This document shows positions 23,457 through 26,870 of a stretch of DNA of 26,870 bases, one piece after another. Source of the stretch: Caryophanales bacterium UBA5603 (GTDB lineage: Bacteria; Bacillota_I; Bacilli_A; Izemoplasmatales; Hujiaoplasmataceae); assembly GCA_002424815.1 (NCBI GenBank), contig DILB01000013.1, forward strand, positions 21,800 through 48,669, in the 5' to 3' direction. Every line of letters begins with the position of its first letter. Positions within the stretch are counted from its first letter, which is position 1. The notes below the pieces were generated by a model. That model was not told the DNA's origin, ran no database searches, and saw only the letters and a list, made by a program, of their open reading frames with translations. The translations under genes and the position numbers were made by a program.

Positions 23457-24545
23457 TTATTCCCCCAAATCAAGATTCATTTGTTTTAAAATAGTCTTTT
23501 TTGTTTCTTTTTGGTATAATTTTGCCCATTTAGCGCTTCTACCTTTTCCCAAAGGTCGAATCTTATTTTCTTCTTGCATTCTTTTTAAGGTGCGATTAAT
23601 GGTTGAATCAGAAATCAAAGGATGTCTTAGTCGAATATCCTCTTTAGAGAATATCTGATTTAATTTATCGATTGTATTTTCAACATAATCTGATTTTGAT
23701 ATTTCAAGACTTGATTCATACTCGTAATCTCTTGCGTTTTCTTCAAGTTCCAAATACATTTCATAATACATTCTTAGAAAAAGTCGATGCAAAGGCATAA
23801 TTTCTGCATATCCTTCTTTCCAATTCATTTTCGCACTATCTTTCGCGGTGTTATATTCTTTTAAATTAAGGAGTAATTTTGAGAAGAATGAAATATATTG
23901 AGAAACAACAAAGTTGTCCTGCATGCAAATAATATAATATATTAATAGCGCAACTATTTCGCCATCAGGAATCTTATAAATATCCATATTCATATAATCA
24001 ACCATAAAATTTAAATTCACGTATGAGGATTCATACTCGCCATCTGTTTTGATATTAGCATATAAATGGATCATCGATTCCAGATGTTCACGCTTTGAAA
24101 CCGATTCAGTAGAAAGCAACGAATGCTTGTGGCGTTCCGTTTTTTGATAGGTCAATTGATCTTTCGAATAGTAATCTTTATATAATAAAGTAACAAGATT
24201 ATTAATTTCAGCGACGGTTAGTTCAAAAGGTGTTCTTCTGGGCGCGTGTATAATTTTAAAGATTTCAATGATATTTTTATACAGAGTTTCCCCACGATTT
24301 TTTGGTTTGGTTGAATCGAGATGCAATGACTTCAAACGGGACTCGGGAATTTTGGTGGATGCGTAGAAGCATCGATAAAAACTATAGGATTCATGAAAAA
24401 TCATCTGTTTTGAAAGAAAATCAAAATCTGACGCAAATAGCGTCGTATAATGGCTGTTTTTTCCGATTTCTCTATAGAGTTTTAATGAATTCATAATCAC
24501 ATCGTTAGGAATTTGTTTTTTAGCAATATTTTCGAGACATTTCAA
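23457..24545 (-). CDS. Uncharacterised protein with C-terminal winged-helix; distant Fic-like layout
   Basis: 362 residues from a TTG at 24543-24545, which has AGGTGA 5 nt upstream; a GTG three codons earlier overlaps that SD. No family is certain. The C-terminal part (starting about SKSDYVENTIDKLNQIF) reads as a winged helix-turn-helix, with ISDSTINRTLKRMQEENKI and GKGRSAKW as recognition helix and wing. The helical middle (PFELTVAEINNLVTLLY, then GEIVALLIYYIICMQDNF and VVSQYISFFSK) resembles the order seen in Fic proteins, but the catalytic HPFxxGN(G/K)R motif is absent, so no AMP-transferase activity is predicted. It ends 4 nt before nadC, so it could regulate nadC. That is inference. Confidence 0.65.
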   Translation of the reverse strand: MKCLENIAKKQIPNDVIMNSLKLYREIGKNSHYTTLFASDFDFLSKQMIFHESYSFYRCFYASTKIPESRLKSLHLDSTKPKNRGETLYKNIIEIFKIIHAPRRTPFELTVAEINNLVTLLYKDYYSKDQLTYQKTERHKHSLLSTESVSKREHLESMIHLYANIKTDGEYESSYVNLNFMVDYMNMDIYKIPDGEIVALLIYYIICMQDNFVVSQYISFFSKLLLNLKEYNTAKDSAKMNWKEGYAEIMPLHRLFLRMYYEMYLELEENARDYEYESSLEISKSDYVENTIDKLNQIFSKEDIRLRHPLISDSTINRTLKRMQEENKIRPLGKGRSAKWAKLYQKETKKTILKQMNLDLGE

Positions 24546-24562
24546 TTTAATCACCTAAAAGT

Positions 24563-24568
24563 ATTATA
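24563..24568 (-). promoter_or_regulatory. Putative -10 box before the Fic-like/nadC pair
   Basis: Minus strand TATAAT, 17 nt before the TTG start. No clear -35 is seen. The rest of the gap up to 24690 is very AT-rich and shows nothing else recognisable. Confidence 0.4.
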
Positions 24569-24690
24569 CTATATCTGCCTATGTTTGAGTATAAAAAAGA
24601 CAACAATTAATAGCAGAAATTCAAATAAACATATTCATAAAACAAAAAATGACATTAATAATCATTCGTAATTTCATTTAATCGTTTCAC

Positions 24691-24720
24691 AAAAAGAAGA
24701 CCCGGGATTTCTCCTGGGTC
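24691..24720 (-). terminator. Terminator of the GLUG-repeat lipoprotein gene
   Basis: On the minus strand GACCCAGGA and TCCCGGGTC (24712-24720 and 24699-24707) form a 9-pair stem (one wobble) with a GAAA loop, followed by TTCTTTTT. It lies 8 nt past the stop codon. Confidence 0.85.
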
Positions 24721-24728
24721 ATAGTCAA

Positions 24729-26006
24729 CTATGAGTTATCGACTTGAGATAAAATAGTTATAGCCGTGTTAATCACTTCATTATCATCCCATGTTAAGAT
24801 GGTTTGATACCAAGTCAATAAAATAAGATCACTTGAAGAAACTATAGATCCCGCTGTTGTTTTAAGCAAACCGTCATAGTGAATCTTGAAATAACTATTT
24901 GTTATGACTGATTGAGCGTTAATCGATGCAATGAGACCAGAAACATGCAGTGATTCAGACTCAGAAAGTGAATCAGTCGAAGTTACTTGGATGGTTGCAA
25001 CGCTATTTTTGATTGTTCCAAACCAATCTTCTCCAATTAAACCAGCGACATAATATCGATCATCAGAAATTAAAGTTACTTCACTAAAAGCATAGGAATT
25101 AACGATAATACCGTATTGATTGTACCCTATCAAACCGCCAACACTCGTCCAAGTTCCTTCGCTTGCAACGCTGATAACTGAATTTGCATAACTGTTTTCA
25201 ATACTGATATCCACTGTATCAACAATTTCAGCATAATTTATTAAGATTCCTCCGAAGTTATGCCCAATAAGGCCTCCCACATATGCTCTGAAATTCCTTG
25301 ATACTGCCTGTATTTCAACTTCAGCAGAAGCATTATTAAAATGAACATTATAAGCCTTCCCGACCAAACCTCCGACATAAACAAAGTTTTGTCCATCGAT
25401 AGAAATCGTGCCTTTTGCAGAAACATTCGTGACTTCGCCGGCAACAAATTGGGTTACAGTCAATGTCTCTGATAAGAAAGCTGTCTGAAAACCGCTTAAC
25501 AGGCCAACATATGAATTGCTTTCAGTGTTTCTGATGTCAATATTCCCACTAACAGAGACTTGGTCGATATCTCCGGTCATATGACCTACTAATCCGCCGG
25601 CGTAAGTGAGGAATCCAGAGTTGTAAGAAATGCTAAAATTGGTTATCGTCAAGTTTTTAATGTTTCCTGTTGCGACACCAAAAAGACCGTTATAATCATT
25701 ATTTTTTTTCGTAATGACATAATTTGAAATGGTATGTCCATCGCCATCGAACCATCCTGAAAAAGGATTATTATAACTACCAATGGGTGTCCATTCGGCG
25801 CCATCTAAATCAATATCAGTTGTCAAGCGATAGGATTTTGTAACATCCATTGACCGTAATTCTTCTTCATTAGAAACGGTCAACCAAACCTCTGGTTCAG
25901 TATCTTCTATTTCAGTCAAGGTTGTTGTTATGGGTCCAAAAAAATCGCAACCGAAAGTAATCAGTGATAGCGCAAAAATCAAAATGAATGTAAGTATTTT
26001 TTTCAT
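24729..26006 (-). CDS. Lipoprotein with GLUG-type repeats
   Basis: Predicted surface lipoprotein of 425 residues. Signal MKKILTFILIFALSLITFGC has the lipobox Cys at 20. After a short linker, LTTDIDLDG and EWTPIGSYNNPFSGWFDG (about 61-88) open a beta-helix-like region. GLUG-type repeats follow, marked by GGLVG (137), GLLSG (168), GGLVG (212), GGLIG (244), GGLIG (290), AGLIG (321) and SGLIA (356), spaced about 31-46 residues apart. Such repeats form right-handed beta-helix surfaces often linked to adhesion or glycan contact, but no binding partner can be named. No LPXTG anchor; lipid anchoring is expected instead. AAGGAG SD; own promoter with palindromic spacer; downstream of parC. Confidence 0.85.
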   Translation of the reverse strand: MKKILTFILIFALSLITFGCDFFGPITTTLTEIEDTEPEVWLTVSNEEELRSMDVTKSYRLTTDIDLDGAEWTPIGSYNNPFSGWFDGDGHTISNYVITKKNNDYNGLFGVATGNIKNLTITNFSISYNSGFLTYAGGLVGHMTGDIDQVSVSGNIDIRNTESNSYVGLLSGFQTAFLSETLTVTQFVAGEVTNVSAKGTISIDGQNFVYVGGLVGKAYNVHFNNASAEVEIQAVSRNFRAYVGGLIGHNFGGILINYAEIVDTVDISIENSYANSVISVASEGTWTSVGGLIGYNQYGIIVNSYAFSEVTLISDDRYYVAGLIGEDWFGTIKNSVATIQVTSTDSLSESESLHVSGLIASINAQSVITNSYFKIHYDGLLKTTAGSIVSSSDLILLTWYQTILTWDDNEVINTAITILSQVDNS

Positions 26007-26036
26007 GTATGTTTCTCCTTAATAAATAGCAAAAAT

Positions 26037-26060
26037 ATTATAACATAATCTCTGTTATGT
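26037..26060 (-). promoter_or_regulatory. Promoter -10 of the GLUG lipoprotein gene with overlapping inverted repeat
   Basis: Minus strand TATAAT at 26037-26042. Directly upstream, in the spacer, lies the inverted repeat ACATAA (26043-26048)/TTATGT (26055-26060) with a 6-nt centre, positioned like an operator. The -35 is weak. The repeat is AT-rich and could be chance. Confidence 0.45.
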
Positions 26061-26081
26061 AATTGTGTATTTTACTGAAAC

Positions 26082-26870
26082 TTAAAAAAGGGTTTGTTGA
26101 ATAACTTTTTCATTATCTTCCTCTTCTTCGTCCTCAATATTTTTGTTTGTATTGATAATTTTTTCAAGCTCCCACATGACGGAGTTATCATCTTCAATAG
26201 AGGGAATCTCGATTTCTTCTTCTAAATCTGTTTCTGGAGACGAAACGATCGTAATTTCATCAGAAATCACATTTCCTAATCGTTCGCGAGACAATTTAAT
26301 GAGTATTTTCTCAATGACTGTTGGATCTTTTTCATCAATTCGAAGCGCAATAGGAAGCTGATCTCTTTCAACATAAGGTATACCATGTTCATATTTGTCT
26401 GGTTTAAGTTCATCACCAGGGATGATTAATGAGGTCGTTTCAAGTTCGATTCTTAAAGTAACATAATCTTTTAAATAGAACATATTGATGGAGGATCCGC
26501 CAACAAATTCATAAGGATTTGTTTTAACACTTTTTAAATAAAGTTTCCCTTTTGCCGGACGATGACCCGTTTCAATATTTTGAACAAATTCACGTTTAAC
26601 TGCACCACGATTTGTCAAAAGTATTATTTCGTCTTTGGAAGTTGAAGTAACATACATAGCCGCTACCATCTCATCTTCGCGAAGATTCATACCTTTGACA
26701 CCACGAGCACTTAATCCAAGAACCGAAACTTCATCGATTGGGAATTTCAGCACATATCCGTTTTTCGAAACAACCACAATTTCAGTATCATAAATTCCTG
26801 ATAAATCCACTGAAACAAGTGGATTTATTTTTGTACATGGCATCGCCAAATAGGTTTTGTTAATTCTTGC
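26082..26870 (-). CDS. parC: DNA topoisomerase IV subunit A-like, C-terminal domain (partial)
   Basis: The 3' part of a type IIA topoisomerase A subunit; the reading frame runs off the right edge (upstream codons in frame read ARINKTYLAMPCTKINPL). What remains is the C-terminal beta-pinwheel DNA-wrapping domain, with the repeated blades EIVVVSKNGYVLKFPIDEV, LSARGVKGMNL and DEIILLTNRGAVKREF, and an acidic tail (IEDEEEEDNEKV). The QRRGGRG GyrA box is absent and the blade GLSARGVKGMNLREDEM resembles ParC of Gram-positives, so ParC is favoured over GyrA. Catalytic residues lie outside the window, so this is inference from the tail domain. The stop (26082-26084) is 75 nt before the GLUG lipoprotein ATG. 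Confidence 0.8.
   Translation of the reverse strand, partial: ARINKTYLAMPCTKINPLVSVDLSGIYDTEIVVVSKNGYVLKFPIDEVSVLGLSARGVKGMNLREDEMVAAMYVTSTSKDEIILLTNRGAVKREFVQNIETGHRPAKGKLYLKSVKTNPYEFVGGSSINMFYLKDYVTLRIELETTSLIIPGDELKPDKYEHGIPYVERDQLPIALRIDEKDPTVIEKILIKLSRERLGNVISDEITIVSSPETDLEEEIEIPSIEDDNSVMWELEKIINTNKNIEDEEEEDNEKVIQQTLF

Noticed and set aside
23457..24545. Active Fic AMP-transferase or toxin
   Set aside because: No HPFxxGN(G/K)R motif and no antitoxin-like partner gene.
24729..26006. Repeats suggesting a CRISPR array or tandem DNA repeats
   Set aside because: The repeats are at protein level (GLUG cores) with degenerate DNA and variable spacing.

Overview
The window is AT-rich, gene-dense bacterial chromosome that uses the standard code: TGA is a stop (mutS2 and the Lon-like gene end in TGA) and Trp is TGG. 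The gene set points to the Bacillota or a code-11 mollicute relative of the Acholeplasma/Izemoplasma kind. It includes RNase HIII, MutS2 with a Smr domain, a bifunctional Rel, recJ-apt-rel-dtd-hisS synteny, AGGAGG-type Shine-Dalgarno (SD) sites, sigma-A-like promoters and several lipobox lipoproteins. This placement is an inference; the sequence alone does not fix the genus. Both ends cut genes: truB on the left (only its 5' end is present) and a parC-like gene on the right (only its 3' end is present). No rRNA, tRNA, CRISPR array, insertion sequence or phage gene was seen.

Layout, left to right. (1) 1-2861, minus strand: mutS2, a thioredoxin-like gene overlapping it by 4 nt, a terminator, then truB from its own promoter. 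(2) 2932-4615, plus strand: rnhC, divergent from mutS2 across a palindromic promoter region, then Mn-type sodA. (3) 4649-8386, minus strand: a TetR-controlled operon (tetR, ABC ATPase, two ABC-2 permeases, and a 40-residue membrane micro-protein) followed by a small lipoprotein gene with its own promoter. The operon has a near-ideal promoter with a GTGACC/GGTCAC operator at the expected start of transcription. (4) 8399-13864, minus strand: a tight housekeeping cluster, transcribed tcdA, msrA, psuG, dCMP deaminase, Lon-like membrane protease, unknown membrane protein, lspA, rluD, ending in a terminator. (5) 13884-15529: a two-gene unit of an AI-2E-family membrane protein and a small membrane protein. 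(6) 15532-22590: recJ, apt, rel, dtd, acpP and hisS, with separate promoters visible for recJ, acpP and hisS. (7) 22631-24568: a putative wHTH/Fic-like protein of unknown function coupled to nadC. (8) 24691-26870: a GLUG-repeat lipoprotein and the 3' end of parC.

Together the genes cover DNA repair and processing (mutS2, rnhC, recJ, parC), tRNA and rRNA modification (truB, tcdA, rluD), translation quality control (hisS, dtd), the stringent response (rel), nucleotide and NAD metabolism (apt, dCMP deaminase, psuG, nadC), oxidative defence (sodA, msrA, thioredoxin-like) and envelope proteostasis (lspA, Lon-like). Nothing obvious amounts to a new defence or mobile system. The least explained signals are a short hisS leader holding both a terminator hairpin and a small ORF with a strong SD, a Cys/His/Asp tail on HisRS, the micro-protein in the ABC operon, and the Fic-like/wHTH protein upstream of nadC.
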